Source of the DNA: Actinomycetes bacterium
GTDB lineage: Bacteria; Actinomycetota; Acidimicrobiia; Acidimicrobiales; Ilumatobacteraceae
Length of the DNA: 41,027 nt
Assembly: GCA_014190095.1 (NCBI GenBank)
Contig: BJFW01000008.1
Location: 1 to 41,027 of the forward strand
Direction of reading: 5' to 3'
The position numbers and the translations under genes were made by a program. The notes under the pieces are model-generated. The model did not search any database. It was not told where the DNA came from and worked only from the letters and a program-made list of their open reading frames with translations. Of the stretch, positions 7,822 through 16,839 are shown piece after piece (within the stretch, counting starts at the first letter, position 1; each line of letters opens with the position of its first letter).

Positions 7822-8490
7822 TCATGATGAGCGATTCTTGATGCCGGCAACGGCCGCGCGGAGGCGGGCAAATACCTCATCTGGGGATCCAAGACCATCC
7901 ACTACAGCCAGTTTGTTCTGGTCTTTGTAATAGGAAATCAATGGTGAGGTCATGGCGTCATATAAGTCGAGGCGATGGTTAATGGCGTCGGGGGTGTCAT
8001 CGGCACGTTGCACCACAGATCCTCCACACTTTTCACACACCCAGGGGTTGGATTCATTTCCAGATGCCACATAGTTGGCTTGGCACTGCTCACAAACGCG
8101 ACGTGCCGACAATCGACTGAGCACCAACTCGCGCTTCACCTCAAGGTCTATAACGATGTCAATTGGGCGAACTTCGCTGATGTGATCAAGCGCCTGTGCC
8201 TGCGCCACCGTTCGCGGGAAGCCGTCCAAAATGAATCCGTTCACGCGGGCATCTTCTTCACCTATGCGACCTTGCACCAGGCTGATCATGAGCTCGTCAT
8301 TTACCAACTCGCCCTTGTCAAGCACTTCCTTGACAGCACGGCCAAGCGGCGAGTCTTTGCGTACTGCAGCGCGCAACATTTCACCAGTGGAGATATGAGG
8401 TGCACCAAATTCAGAAGCAATGCGCACGCACTGCGTGCCTTTCCCTGCGCCTTGACGGCCGAGCATGATGATGCGAATTGCGTTTGACAT
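7822..8490 (-). CDS. adk: Adenylate kinase, zinc-finger LID type
   Basis: Catalyses ATP + AMP = 2 ADP. The 222 residues include a P-loop GRQGAGKGT (11-19), the AMP-binding FPRT (91-94) and a long LID domain with Cys133, Cys136, Cys152 and Cys155, which should hold a structural zinc. Many actinomycete adenylate kinases have the short, cysteine-free LID, so the long zinc LID is worth noting. The gene follows secY, its standard location, with a hairpin in the 52-base gap. Confidence 0.97.
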   Translation of the reverse strand: MSNAIRIIMLGRQGAGKGTQCVRIASEFGAPHISTGEMLRAAVRKDSPLGRAVKEVLDKGELVNDELMISLVQGRIGEEDARVNGFILDGFPRTVAQAQALDHISEVRPIDIVIDLEVKRELVLSRLSARRVCEQCQANYVASGNESNPWVCEKCGGSVVQRADDTPDAINHRLDLYDAMTSPLISYYKDQNKLAVVDGLGSPDEVFARLRAAVAGIKNRSS

Positions 8491-8523
8491 AGCGGTGAAT
8501 CTTTAGTGAATATCCTGAAACGT

Positions 8524-8541
8524 GTTTCCTAGAGAGGAAAC
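8524..8541 (-). other. Hairpin between secY and adk
   Basis: GTTTCCT and AGGAAAC form a perfect 7-bp stem around a CTCT loop, immediately after the secY stop. The stem is AT-rich and no U-run follows, so it is at most a weak terminator or an mRNA-processing or stability element separating secY from adk. Confidence 0.4.
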
Positions 8542-8542
8542 G

Positions 8543-9862
8543 TCACTTCAAGAAGCCCTCGTAGTTGCGCTGCATCAATTGACTATCAATTTGGCGCATC
8601 AGTTCAAGCGCTACACCAACCGCAATCAACACGGTGGTTCCTGCAAATGGGAATGACTGCACATCGCCTACCCACAAAATGATGTACGGCAAGATGGCGA
8701 TAAAAGCAACGAACATTGCTCCAGGAAGCGTGATCCGGTTCACCGTCTTTGCCAAGAAACTTTCAGTCTGCGGTCCTGGACGAATTCCTGGAATGAATCC
8801 GCCTTGCTTGCGCAGTTGGTCTGCCTGGCGAATTGGGTCGAATGCAATGGAGTTATAGAAGTATGCAAACGCAATGATCAACAGGAAAAAGACCGAGATG
8901 TACAACAAGTTTTGGCTATTCACCAAATAGTTGTTCACAAACGAGGCGATAGAGCCACGCCAACCCTCACCGCTGCCGAGCATGTTCGACAACAGAACTG
9001 GCAACAACAGCACAGAGCTCGCAAAAATAATTGGCACGATTCCGGCCTGGTTCACCTTCAATGGGATGTACGTGTTTTGGCCACCGTATTGCTTGCGACC
9101 AACTACACGTTTTGCAAACTGCACAGGAATTCGGCGACTACCAAGTTCGACACGAACTACTGCGAACAAAATTCCGATTGAAACTGCAACCAGCACGATG
9201 AACGTAATAGTTTTCTTGCTTTGCAAGAGCGAGTAATAGTTGTATGGAAGACCGCTGACAACCGAAGCAAAGATCAACATTGACATTCCGTTGCCGATTC
9301 CGCGTTGGCTGATCAACTCACCAATCCACATGAGCAATGCCGTGCCTGCAACAAGTGTTGGAATGACAAGCAATGCGCGAGGCATGAACGGATCGAGCAA
9401 CACAACGTCTGGCGCAGTTGCAGCCGCACCCAAGAATGCCGAGCCATTTCCTTGGCCAAAAATGAACGTGAGTCCAGCGCCTTGCAAGGTGGCAATACCA
9501 ATTGCTACGTAGCGAGTCCACTGAGTGATCTTGCGTTGGCCAGTTGCACCTTCTTGTTGCCACTGTTCAAGCTTTGGAATAACCACACCAAGAACCTGCA
9601 TGATGATGCTTGCCGTGATGTACGGCATGATTCCCAAAGCAAAAATGGAGAAGCTTCCAAAAGCTCCACCCGAAAACAAGTTCAAGAATCCAAGTGCACC
9701 TTGTGAGTCTGAGGCTTCACGCAATTGGCGCACTGCCTGAGCATCAATGCCTGGAGCTCGCAGTGCAGCGCCAAAGCGATACAAAGCAATCATGGCCAAG
9801 GTGAACAACACCTTGTTACGAAGGTCTTCCACCTTGAAGATGTTCTTCACGTTCGACAACAT
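8543..9862 (-). CDS. secY: Protein translocase subunit SecY
   Basis: Central channel of the Sec translocon in the cytoplasmic membrane, partner of SecE (encoded at 39723) and SecA. I chose the ATG at 9860-9862, giving 439 residues that open MLSNVKNIFKVEDLR, because AGGAG lies about 9 bases before it. A GTG 14 codons upstream would add an atypical Arg-rich tail. About ten membrane segments are evident, including LNLFSGGAFGSFSIFALGIMP, with the cytoplasmic loop GFIPGIRPG near the C-terminal third. It is the last gene of the spc operon before adk. Confidence 0.96.
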   Translation of the reverse strand: MLSNVKNIFKVEDLRNKVLFTLAMIALYRFGAALRAPGIDAQAVRQLREASDSQGALGFLNLFSGGAFGSFSIFALGIMPYITASIIMQVLGVVIPKLEQWQQEGATGQRKITQWTRYVAIGIATLQGAGLTFIFGQGNGSAFLGAAATAPDVVLLDPFMPRALLVIPTLVAGTALLMWIGELISQRGIGNGMSMLIFASVVSGLPYNYYSLLQSKKTITFIVLVAVSIGILFAVVRVELGSRRIPVQFAKRVVGRKQYGGQNTYIPLKVNQAGIVPIIFASSVLLLPVLLSNMLGSGEGWRGSIASFVNNYLVNSQNLLYISVFFLLIIAFAYFYNSIAFDPIRQADQLRKQGGFIPGIRPGPQTESFLAKTVNRITLPGAMFVAFIAILPYIILWVGDVQSFPFAGTTVLIAVGVALELMRQIDSQLMQRNYEGFLK

Positions 9863-9911
9863 CGTGGGTGCTCCTGTACTTGAAGCGCGCCGGCGAACCG
9901 GCACGACATCA

Positions 9912-10400
9912 CTATCGGTTAGTGAACTGGTTGCCCTTAGCGGCTGGACGTGGGCCCTTGTGCGGCATTGGCAAGATGGTCACAGATCCACCGGCAGCAA
10001 TAATTGCCTGCTCAGCAGTCTTTGATACAGCATGTGCTGAAACGCTCACAGCCTTGGTGATTTTTCCGCGACCAAGCACCTTGATGAGGGTGTTCTTGTG
10101 AGCTGCACTCTTATCAACGAGCACCTTTGGGTTTACTTCTGCAAGACCCAAAGCTTCGATGACATCGAGGTTTACTGCGTAGTACTCAACGCGGAACGGG
10201 TTATTAAAACCCTTCAACTTTGGTACGCGTTGCTTCAACGGCATCTGACCACCTTCAAAGCCTCGCTTCACGGTGTTACGGGCGTATTGACCCTTCGTAC
10301 CGCGACCTGCAGTCTTTCCACCTTTACCGCCGATACCACGACCGACGCGCTTTGGTTTCTTCGTTGATCCCTTTGCTGGGGCGAGTTGATCTACACGCAT
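9912..10400 (-). CDS. rplO: 50S ribosomal protein L15
   Basis: L15 (162 residues) binds 23S rRNA late in assembly. The glycine-rich N-terminus GRGIGGKGGKTAGRGTKGQ is diagnostic, and the C-terminal half carries the globular L18e/L15 fold. The family normally has about 145 residues, so this is slightly long at the C-terminus. It is 3 bases after rpmD and directly before secY. Confidence 0.96.
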   Translation of the reverse strand: MRVDQLAPAKGSTKKPKRVGRGIGGKGGKTAGRGTKGQYARNTVKRGFEGGQMPLKQRVPKLKGFNNPFRVEYYAVNLDVIEALGLAEVNPKVLVDKSAAHKNTLIKVLGRGKITKAVSVSAHAVSKTAEQAIIAAGGSVTILPMPHKGPRPAAKGNQFTNR

Positions 10401-10403
10401 GAC

Positions 10404-10742
10404 TTACTTGCCTTCCTTGATTTCAATGAGGTGAGGAACACGTGCGATCATGCCGCGAATTTCCGGACGATCAGGCAACGTATTGGTGTGGCCAATTCGA
10501 CGCAATCCAAGAGCGCGCAATGTTGCACGGTTCTTTGGCTTGTTGCCGATTTCTGAACGCACCTGGGTAACAGTGATGGTCGCACCAGTTGGTTCAACCT
10601 TCACACGCTTTACTTTGCGAGTTGACGTGTTGCCAGATGCTGCCTTCAATGCAGCGGCTGCTGCGCGTTGTTCTGCTGCAGCCTTCTTTGCTGCCGGCTT
10701 ACGGTCGCGTGTAGTGCGACCTGGTTTTTTGAATGCTGCCAT
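10404..10742 (-). CDS. rpmD: 50S ribosomal protein L30 with long N-terminal extension
   Basis: L30 is normally about 60 residues; this protein has 112. The L30 core begins near residue 53 (ATITVTQVRSEIG) and contains the LRALGLRRIGHTN and IRGMIARVPHLI motifs. The first ~50 residues are rich in Lys, Arg and Ala and probably disordered. The long start is supported by GGAGGTG (inside the 3' end of rpsE) about 9 bases before the ATG. An internal GTG near the core has no ribosome binding site. The gene lies 2 bases after rpsE in the normal spc order. Confidence 0.94.
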   Translation of the reverse strand: MAAFKKPGRTTRDRKPAAKKAAAEQRAAAAALKAASGNTSTRKVKRVKVEPTGATITVTQVRSEIGNKPKNRATLRALGLRRIGHTNTLPDRPEIRGMIARVPHLIEIKEGK

Positions 10743-10744
10743 GA

Positions 10745-11314
10745 CTAGTGAGCACCTCCGTTTGACTTCTTGCGCTCGTTGAACGCACGAAGGAGACCTT
10801 TTGGAACAAAAGAGTCAGCTGGAATTCCGCGACGCTTTGCAACTTCGTCCGGGCTCTGCAAATCCTTCAAACCATTGATCGTTGCGCGAGCAACGTTGAT
10901 GGCATTTGATGAACCAAGCGACTTCGCGAGTACGTCGTGAATGCCGGCTTCTTCAAGAATGATTCGAGCAGCGCCACCAGCAATAACTCCGGTACCAGGA
11001 GCAGCAGGCTTCAGCAATACGCGGCCTGCGCCATTGATTCCCAAAATTTGGTGAGTGATGGTTGAACCGGCAAGAGCAACACTGAACAAGTTGCGCTTTG
11101 CTTCTTCGGTTCCCTTTTGGATTGCCAAAGGAACTTCCTTTGCCTTTCCATAACCAAGACCTACGCGACCTGCACCGTCACCGATAACAACAAGTGCGGT
11201 GAACGAAAAGCGACGTCCACCCTTCACTACCTTTGCCACTCGGTTGATGTGCACTACGCGTGATTCGCGGAGCTGACCTGGTTCGGTCGTGCGTGCGTTT
11301 GAAATATCAGTCAT
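10745..11314 (-). CDS. rpsE: 30S ribosomal protein S5
   Basis: S5 (189 residues) acts in decoding accuracy and mRNA unwinding at the entry tunnel. The N-terminal double-stranded-RNA-binding fold has [19 protein letters not shown] (about 20-38), followed by [12 protein letters not shown] and the C-terminal [16 protein letters not shown]. The start ATG overlaps the rplR stop by one base (TAATG), indicating translational re-initiation. The last codons contain the ribosome binding site for rpmD. Confidence 0.97.
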   Translation of the reverse strand: MTDISNARTTEPGQLRESRVVHINRVAKVVKGGRRFSFTALVVIGDGAGRVGLGYGKAKEVPLAIQKGTEEAKRNLFSVALAGSTITHQILGINGAGRVLLKPAAPGTGVIAGGAARIILEEAGIHDVLAKSLGSSNAINVARATINGLKDLQSPDEVAKRRGIPADSFVPKGLLRAFNERKKSNGGAH

Positions 11315-11691
11315 TAGAACTCCAACCCTGCTTCTCGGGCAGCATCTGCTGCCGCTGCTACGCGACCGTGGTACAAGAATCCACCGCGGTCATAAACAAC
11401 TTTTGTTACTCCTGCAGCCTTTGCGCGCTGCGCAACGAGTGTTCCGATGCGCTTTGCTGCTTCAACATTTGAACCGCCACCCAACTTGCGCTGATCTGGT
11501 TCAACAGTTGAAGCCGAAGCAACGGTGTGTCCGTCGAGATCGTTGATCAACTGCACGGTGATGTGCTTATTGCTGCGATAAACGGCGAGACGTGGACGCT
11601 CGGCGGTGCCAGTGATCTTCTTGCGTACGCGACGGTGGCGACGCAAGCGACCTGCATGGCGCTGGCTTGATACTGATGTCATAGTCGTCAA
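11314..11691 (-). CDS. rplR: 50S ribosomal protein L18
   Basis: 5S rRNA-binding protein of 125 residues. Features are the basic [30 protein letters not shown] region, [15 protein letters not shown], and [27 protein letters not shown] at the C-terminus. Two in-frame ATGs lie three codons apart at the 5' end, and either could be used. It sits 9 bases after rplF and overlaps rpsE by one base. Confidence 0.97.
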   Translation of the reverse strand: MTTMTSVSSQRHAGRLRRHRRVRKKITGTAERPRLAVYRSNKHITVQLINDLDGHTVASASTVEPDQRKLGGGSNVEAAKRIGTLVAQRAKAAGVTKVVYDRGGFLYHGRVAAAADAAREAGLEF

Positions 11692-11700
11692 ATCTCCCGA

Positions 11701-12243
11701 TTACTTCTTGCCGGTCTTGCCTGCTTTACGCAGGACCTTTTCATTGAGGTAACGCACACCCTTGCCCTTGTATGGCTCCGGCTTGCGAATTTCGCGAATG
11801 TTCGCTGCAACTTGGCCAACAACTTCTTTATCAGCACCCTTGACGATGATTTTCGTCTGCGCAGGAACTTCGAACGTAACTCCTTCAGGAGCATCGATCA
11901 CCACTGGATGTGAAAAACCAAGAGCCAACTTCAACTTGCTTGGACCCTGAGCTTCTGCACGGTAACCAACGCCGATGATGTCGAGTTCTTTGGTGTAACC
12001 CTCGGTAACACCGATCATCATGTTGTTGACCAATGTTCGAACTAAACCGTGACGTGCACGTGAATCGCGCTCTTCGTTGTCGCGAGTTACGACGATGGTG
12101 TTTTCTTCGCGAGCGATGGAAACTCCAGTTGGGAACACACGTGACAGCGTGCCTTTCGGACCTTTTACGGTCAGCGAAAGACCAGCGATAGTGACGTCGA
12201 CACCGTTAGGCACAACGACTGCTGCATTTCCGATACGTGACAT
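11701..12243 (-). CDS. rplF: 50S ribosomal protein L6
   Basis: L6 (180 residues from the chosen start) supports the GTPase-associated region near the sarcin-ricin loop. I chose the ATG at 12241-12243 (MSRIGNAAVVVPNGV) because it gives the family start. A longer reading from 12303 would overlap rpsH and add an unrelated sequence. Two tandem L6 folds are visible, with LTVKGPKGTLSR in the first and the conserved IRKPEPYKGKGVRY near the C-terminus. An AGAGGA stretch lies about 13 bases before the ATG, a rather wide spacing. Confidence 0.96.
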   Translation of the reverse strand: MSRIGNAAVVVPNGVDVTIAGLSLTVKGPKGTLSRVFPTGVSIAREENTIVVTRDNEERDSRARHGLVRTLVNNMMIGVTEGYTKELDIIGVGYRAEAQGPSKLKLALGFSHPVVIDAPEGVTFEVPAQTKIIVKGADKEVVGQVAANIREIRKPEPYKGKGVRYLNEKVLRKAGKTGKK

Positions 12244-12274
12244 ATGAGTACTTCTTTCCTCTACTGGTTTCCGC

Positions 12275-12676
12275 TTACCAAACGAAGCACATGACTTCAC
12301 CACCCACGTTGCGCTGGCGCGCTTCGCGGTCGGTCATGAGCCCTTGGCTGGTGGACAGGACAGCAACACCAAGACCACCTAACACGCGTGGTACTTCAGT
12401 TGCATTGCGGTACACGCGAAGACCCGGTGTGGATACTCGCTTAATACCTTGAATGGTGCGCTTACGGTCATCGGAATACTTCAAACCAATCTTCAACGAC
12501 TTACCCGGACCATTTGGGTTGTCGATAAGACCGAAGTCAGTGATGTATCCCTCTTTCTTCAGCACTTCTGCGAGCGCTGACTTCTGCTTTGAGGCAGGCA
12601 TCAACACTTCGTCTTTCATTGCTGCATTCGCGTTGCGAATGCGCGTAAGCATGTCGGCGATCGGATCAGTCATCAT
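12275..12676 (-). CDS. rpsH: 30S ribosomal protein S8
   Basis: Primary 16S rRNA-binding protein of the central domain, 133 residues with two adjacent Met codons at the start. The family opening [15 protein letters not shown], the central [25 protein letters not shown] and the C-terminal [26 protein letters not shown] are clear. In other bacteria S8 represses the spc operon by binding near rplE, but I could not identify such a site here. It follows the S14 gene by 7 bases. Confidence 0.97.
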   Translation of the reverse strand: MMTDPIADMLTRIRNANAAMKDEVLMPASKQKSALAEVLKKEGYITDFGLIDNPNGPGKSLKIGLKYSDDRKRTIQGIKRVSTPGLRVYRNATEVPRVLGGLGVAVLSTSQGLMTDREARQRNVGGEVMCFVW

Positions 12677-12683
12677 GACGCAA

Positions 12684-12869
12684 TCACCAACTTGCCTTGG
12701 TCAAACCAGGGATTTCACCGGCATGGGCCATCTTGCGAAGGCACAGGCGGCACAATCCGAATTTGCGATATACAGCACGCGCGCGTCCGCATTTCTGGCA
12801 ACGTGAGTAACCACGTACCTTGAACTTTGGCGTTTTGTTCGCTTTATTAACGAGTGATTTCTTTGCCAT
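12684..12869 (-). CDS. rpsZ: 30S ribosomal protein S14, zinc-binding type (uS14 type Z)
   Basis: A 61-residue S14 with Cys24, Cys27, Cys40 and Cys43 arranged as two CxxC pairs, the zinc ribbon of the short form. The conserved FKVRGYSRC and [18 protein letters not shown] segments match the family. It is in the standard spc place between rplE and rpsH. Many actinomycetes also keep a zinc-free long S14 elsewhere; none is in this window. Confidence 0.97.
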   Translation of the reverse strand: MAKKSLVNKANKTPKFKVRGYSRCQKCGRARAVYRKFGLCRLCLRKMAHAGEIPGLTKASW

Positions 12870-12881
12870 ATGGTCCTCTAC

Positions 12882-13508
12882 TTACTTCTTCTTCTTGGCT
12901 GAGCGTTTTGCCGCTCCGCGAGCTTTTTTGGATGATGCTGGTTCTTCGCCCTTACGGAATGGGAAACCAAAAGCATCAAGAAGTGCTTTTCCATCGAGGT
13001 CGGTATTTGCAGTGGTGACAATGGTGATGTCCATACCGCGTGTGGTGTCTACCTTGTCGTAGCTCACTTCGGTGAATACCAACTGCTCAGTAAGACCAAA
13101 TGTGTAGTTGCCATGACCGTCCCATGACTTGCCTGGGAGACCACGGAAGTCGCGAATACGAGGAATTGCAACTGCGATCAAACGATCGAGGAATTCCCAC
13201 ATGCGATCTCCACGTAGCGTCACTTTGCAACCGATTGCTTGGTTCTCACGAAGTTTGAACGATGCAATTGACGTGCGTGACTTGGTGACGATTGGCTTTT
13301 GACCAGAGATTGCAGTGAGGTCGGCAACTGCTCCGTCAATGAGTGACGACTGTTGAGTTGCGCGGCCAACACCCATGTTGATCACGATCTTTTCGAAGGT
13401 TGGCACTTGCATGACATTTTTTACGCCGAGTTGCTGAATGAGTTCGGCGCGCACAACGTCGTTGTAGTGCGACTTCAAGCGTGGTTGGTATGCGACTGCA
13501 GCAGTCAT
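12882..13508 (-). CDS. rplE: 50S ribosomal protein L5
   Basis: Binds 5S rRNA and contacts P-site tRNA. The protein has 208 residues, against about 180 in the typical family. The core includes [32 protein letters not shown] and [12 protein letters not shown]. The last ~20 residues are a basic Lys/Arg/Ala/Ser tail ending in KRSAKKKK, an extension similar in character to those on L4 and L30 here. The ATG overlaps the rplX stop by one base (TGATG). Confidence 0.97.
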   Translation of the reverse strand: MTAAVAYQPRLKSHYNDVVRAELIQQLGVKNVMQVPTFEKIVINMGVGRATQQSSLIDGAVADLTAISGQKPIVTKSRTSIASFKLRENQAIGCKVTLRGDRMWEFLDRLIAVAIPRIRDFRGLPGKSWDGHGNYTFGLTEQLVFTEVSYDKVDTTRGMDITIVTTANTDLDGKALLDAFGFPFRKGEEPASSKKARGAAKRSAKKKK

Positions 13509-13813
13509 CAGATTTCATCTCCGGTGCTCTTGGCAACGCGCACCTTGGTGCCGTCGGCCTTGATCTTGTAACCAACGCGAGTTGGCTTTCCCTTGTGCAC
13601 CAACATGACATTTGAAGCATCGACAGGCATGTCCTTATCAATGATTCCGCCGGTGTTGGCTGTTTGTCCGCGGGCAGCAGTGTGGCGTTTCGCGGTGTTC
13701 ACACCAGCGACTTTCACTTTGTTGCTCTTCGGACTTACTTCTGTAATTTCGCCCGTCTTGCCCTTGTCTTTTCCGGCAATAACGATGACGGTGTCACCCT
13801 TTTTCAACTTCAT
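13508..13813 (-). CDS. rplX: 50S ribosomal protein L24
   Basis: Assembly-initiator protein of 101 residues with an N-terminal KOW motif ([20 protein letters not shown], residues 4-23), then [18 protein letters not shown] lies about 9 bases before the ATG and overlaps the end of rplN, two bases upstream. One-base overlap with rplE downstream. Confidence 0.97.
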   Translation of the reverse strand: MKLKKGDTVIVIAGKDKGKTGEITEVSPKSNKVKVAGVNTAKRHTAARGQTANTGGIIDKDMPVDASNVMLVHKGKPTRVGYKIKADGTKVRVAKSTGDEI

Positions 13814-13815
13814 GG

Positions 13816-14184
13816 TTACAACACCTCCGGTGCAAGCGAAATGATTCGCATGAACTTCTTGTCACGGAGCTCACGACCAACTGGTCCGAAAATACGGGTT
13901 CCGCGTGGGGTGAGATCGTCCTTAATCAGTACTGCTGCGTTTTCGTCGAAGCGGATATAGCTGCCGTCTGGACGACGCTTTTCCTTCTTCACACGAACTA
14001 CTACGCAACGAACAACTTCGCCCTTCTTAACTCCGGCGCCAGGAATTGCGTCCTTAACCGTGCCAATGAAGACGTCACCAATTGATGCATAACGACGGCG
14101 TGTTCCACCAAGAACCTTGATGCACAGCACTTCTTTTGCGCCACTGTTGTCAGCAACGCGAAGACGGGACTCTTGCTGGATCAT
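13816..14184 (-). CDS. rplN: 50S ribosomal protein L14
   Basis: Forms intersubunit bridges with 16S rRNA. The 122 residues start [19 protein letters not shown] and contain the conserved [19 protein letters not shown] and [15 protein letters not shown] segments. The start overlaps the rpsQ stop by four bases (ATGA), indicating translational coupling. Confidence 0.98.
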   Translation of the reverse strand: MIQQESRLRVADNSGAKEVLCIKVLGGTRRRYASIGDVFIGTVKDAIPGAGVKKGEVVRCVVVRVKKEKRRPDGSYIRFDENAAVLIKDDLTPRGTRIFGPVGRELRDKKFMRIISLAPEVL

Positions 14185-14474
14185 TTTGCACGCTCCAATA
14201 CTTCAACGAGGCGCCAACGCTTTTGCTTTGACATTGGGCGAGTTTCCATTACGCGAACGCGGTCACCGATTTGTGCATCGTTGGCCTCGTCGTGTGCGTA
14301 CAACTTCTTGGTGCGCTGAACGAACTTCGAGTAACGCGGGTGGCGTACTCGCTCAACGATTGAAATAACAATCGTCTTGTTCATCTTGTTTGACACCACG
14401 ATGCCTTCGCGCACCTTACGGGCGTTACGAAGAGCTTCGTCTGTTGTTGCAGATGTGGTTGTTGATTCGGTCAT
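14181..14474 (-). CDS. rpsQ: 30S ribosomal protein S17
   Basis: OB-fold 16S rRNA-binding protein, 97 residues. The S17 core ([60 protein letters not shown]) starts near residue 22. The preceding Thr/Ser-rich stretch is a modest N-terminal extension typical of actinomycetes. It lies 7 bases after rpmC and overlaps rplN by four bases. Confidence 0.97.
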   Translation of the reverse strand: MTESTTTSATTDEALRNARKVREGIVVSNKMNKTIVISIVERVRHPRYSKFVQRTKKLYAHDEANDAQIGDRVRVMETRPMSKQKRWRLVEVLERAK

Positions 14475-14481
14475 GACTTAC

Positions 14482-14700
14482 TCACTTCCCTGCTGATTCA
14501 GCAGCAGCGATTTCCTGCTGACGAATGAGAGTATTGATACGTGCAATTTGCTTCTTCACTGCGCCCAACTCGGCTGTGTTGTCGAGTTGACCCGTCGCAT
14601 GACGGAAACGCAGGTTGAGAGCTTCTTGCTTTGACTTGCGGAGTTCGTCCACCAAAGTGGCGAGATCCATGTCGCGGAGATCGGCTAGTTCACGTGCCAT
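14482..14700 (-). CDS. rpmC: 50S ribosomal protein L29
   Basis: Small helical protein at the exit tunnel, a docking site for trigger factor and signal recognition particle. The 72 residues have the family pattern: an N-terminal helix with DLATLVDELRKSKQEALNLRF, then the QLDNTAELGAVKKQIARINTLI helix. One base separates it from rplP. Confidence 0.96.
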   Translation of the reverse strand: MARELADLRDMDLATLVDELRKSKQEALNLRFRHATGQLDNTAELGAVKKQIARINTLIRQQEIAAAESAGK

Positions 14701-14701
14701 G

Positions 14702-15118
14702 TCAGATTGCCTCCTCGCGGCTTACGACGCGGGCCTTGATTGGCAACTTTTGCACTGCGCGATCAAGTGCTTGGTGCGCAGTTGCTGCGTTTGGGTACGA
14801 CAGTTCAAACATGATGCGACCTGGCTTAACCACGGCAACCCACAATTCGGGGTTTCCTTTTCCGGAACCCATGCGAGTTTCGGCTGGCTTCTTGGTCACT
14901 GACTTGTCAGGGAAAATGTTGATCCATACTTTTCCACCACGCTTGATGTGACGGGTCATGGCAATACGCGCCGCTTCAATTTGGCGCGCGGTGATCCAGC
15001 CTGGTTCAAGTGCCTGAATGCCGTACTCACCGAAAGCGAGTTCGTTTCCACCCTTTGACACACCAGTCATACGACCACGGTGATGCTTACGGTGTTTTAC
15101 TTTGCGAGGTGACAACAT
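14702..15118 (-). CDS. rplP: 50S ribosomal protein L16
   Basis: Located near the A-site tRNA elbow, 138 residues. [17 protein letters not shown] at the start, [20 protein letters not shown] in the centre and [22 protein letters not shown] are diagnostic. The gene begins 3 bases after the rpsC stop, in the standard rpsC-rplP-rpmC-rpsQ order. Confidence 0.98.
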   Translation of the reverse strand: MLSPRKVKHRKHHRGRMTGVSKGGNELAFGEYGIQALEPGWITARQIEAARIAMTRHIKRGGKVWINIFPDKSVTKKPAETRMGSGKGNPELWVAVVKPGRIMFELSYPNAATAHQALDRAVQKLPIKARVVSREEAI

Positions 15119-15121
15119 GAT

Positions 15122-16000
15122 TTACTCCCGACCAAACTTCGGTGTCTCGTGGGTGTCCACGATTCGACGTTGGATGTCTTCTTCTTCCGCCAACAAGCGC
15201 TCGAACTCTGGATCGGCTTCCTTCACCAGTGGAACGATTTCGGTGTCAGCAATGTCAGCAATTCGTGGACCTGCTGAAGTGACAACCTTCAACGTGGCAT
15301 CTGAATGTCCTGACGTTTGACCAACAGCCATTGCTGCTTCACGAGCAATGCGATCGTCATTTGGGCTCTTGTACGGAAGGATTTCGCCCTTGTACAACCA
15401 CACCTTTACGCCGATGCGGCCTGCTGAAGTTGCTGCTTCACGGAATCCGTAGTCGATGTCTGCACGCAATGTGTGCAATGGAACACGACCTTCGCGGTAC
15501 CACTCGGTGCGGCACATTTCTGCTCCACCAAGACGACCTGAACACTGAATTCGAATTCCTTCTGCGCCGTACTTCTGTGCGTTCTGCACAGCACGCTTCA
15601 TAGCGCGACGGAAAGCAATACGGTTCAACAACTGGTCAGCAACACCCTGTGCCACAAGAGCGGCATCGAGTTCAGCTTGCTTGATTTCGGTGATGTTCAA
15701 CTGCACTTTGTTGTTACCGGTCATCGCGGTAAGACCTGCGCGTAGTTCATCTGCCTTCTGACCCTTACGACCAATCACGATGCCCGGACGAGCAGTGTGA
15801 ATATCGATGCGGAGCTTGTCGCGTGTGCGCTCAATTTCAATGCGGCTTACTGCTGCATCGGCGAGCTGCACCGTGAGATAGTCGCGGATCTTCCAGTCCT
15901 CGGTGAGGTAATGACGGTATTCCTTCTGGCTGAACCAACGACTCTTCCAGTCGGTGGTGATTCCCAGGCGGAAACCGTATGGATTAATTTTCTGGCCCAT
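15122..16000 (-). CDS. rpsC: 30S ribosomal protein S3
   Basis: S3 (292 residues) lines the mRNA entry channel and has helicase activity with S4 and S5. A KH domain ([16 protein letters not shown], about residues 72-87) is followed by the C-terminal domain with [13 protein letters not shown] and [31 protein letters not shown]. The family is usually 210-240 residues; the extra C-terminal ~70 residues, acidic in part ([20 protein letters not shown]), are longer than average but not unusual for actinomycetes. It overlaps the rplV stop by one base. Confidence 0.97.
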   Translation of the reverse strand: MGQKINPYGFRLGITTDWKSRWFSQKEYRHYLTEDWKIRDYLTVQLADAAVSRIEIERTRDKLRIDIHTARPGIVIGRKGQKADELRAGLTAMTGNNKVQLNITEIKQAELDAALVAQGVADQLLNRIAFRRAMKRAVQNAQKYGAEGIRIQCSGRLGGAEMCRTEWYREGRVPLHTLRADIDYGFREAATSAGRIGVKVWLYKGEILPYKSPNDDRIAREAAMAVGQTSGHSDATLKVVTSAGPRIADIADTEIVPLVKEADPEFERLLAEEEDIQRRIVDTHETPKFGRE

Positions 16001-16548
16001 CAGTTCTCCTCACCAGATTCGTTGGTGCTGTCAGTTGAGTCTTGTGAATTGTCTGCATCGGGCTTCGCTGCGCGTGCACGACTAGCTGCAACACGTGCTG
16101 AACGGCTGACCACCTTGGTGCCACCCTTTGCCTCGGCGCTTTGTTCACGAATGGCCAACATTTTGTCGGTCATGGTGTCGACCACGATGGTGATATGTGA
16201 AGTGCGCTTCAAGATTTGAGCAGCACGACCCTTTGCACGTGGACGGAAACGCTTCAATGTCGGACCTTCATCTGCAAAGCAAGCTTTGACGTACAAGTCT
16301 TCTGCAACTTTTGAATCATTGTTTACTGCGTTGGCTACAGCCGATGCGAGCAACTTGCGAATGTCGTGTGCCGAGTCGCGCTGGATGAGCGACAGCAAAC
16401 TGTCGGCTTCCTGCACTTGAAGACCACGAACGTGGTTCAGTACAACACGAATCTTTGAAGCCGACATGCGGACATTCATTGCCTTCGCGCGAGTACCGCT
16501 AGATACGCCAACCTTGTTGGTTGCTTCGTTGAGTTTTGGACCGGTCAT
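16000..16548 (-). CDS. rplV: 50S ribosomal protein L22 with C-terminal extension
   Basis: L22 lines the exit tunnel; its beta-hairpin tip affects macrolide binding. The core (about residues 18-130) has [13 protein letters not shown], the [26 protein letters not shown] hairpin region and normal spacing. It is followed by about 50 more residues: a basic part, then a Asp/Glu/Ser-rich end ([12 protein letters not shown]). Total length is 182, against about 110-130 for the family. The stop overlaps the rpsC start (TGATG), so the tail is not a read-through artefact. Confidence 0.96.
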   Translation of the reverse strand: MTGPKLNEATNKVGVSSGTRAKAMNVRMSASKIRVVLNHVRGLQVQEADSLLSLIQRDSAHDIRKLLASAVANAVNNDSKVAEDLYVKACFADEGPTLKRFRPRAKGRAAQILKRTSHITIVVDTMTDKMLAIREQSAEAKGGTKVVSRSARVAASRARAAKPDADNSQDSTDSTNESGEEN

Positions 16549-16551
16549 GGC

Positions 16552-16836
16552 TTACTTCTGCCCTGCTGCAGCTTTTTCTTGTGCTGCGTGGAACCTAAAG
16601 GTGCGAGTTGGTGAGAACTCGCCCAGCTTGTGTCCAACCATTGACTCGCTGACGTAAACAGGTACGTGCTTGCGGCCGTCATGGACAGCAAAGGTGTGAC
16701 CAATCATGTCTGGAATGATCGTGCTGCGACGTGACCAGGTCTTGATGACCTTGCGCTCGCCGCTTTCGTTCATAGCATCCAGTTTCTTGAGCAAGTGCTC
16801 ATCAACGAATGCGCCTTTTTTCAAACTACGAGTCAT
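16552..16836 (-). CDS. rpsS: 30S ribosomal protein S19
   Basis: Head protein that forms a complex with S13 and contacts the A-site tRNA; 94 residues. [47 protein letters not shown] and [17 protein letters not shown] match the family throughout. Gaps of 3 bases to both rplB and rplV. Confidence 0.98.
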   Translation of the reverse strand: MTRSLKKGAFVDEHLLKKLDAMNESGERKVIKTWSRRSTIIPDMIGHTFAVHDGRKHVPVYVSESMVGHKLGEFSPTRTFRFHAAQEKAAAGQK

Positions 16837-16839
16837 GTG

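Noticed and set aside
9863-9904. Longer secY reading beginning with an Arg-rich tail
   Set aside because: The AGGAG site is positioned for the internal ATG (MLSNVKNIF), which is also the family start.
12244-12303. Longer rplF reading overlapping rpsH
   Set aside because: The extra 20 residues do not fit L6, and the internal ATG gives the conserved MSRIG start.
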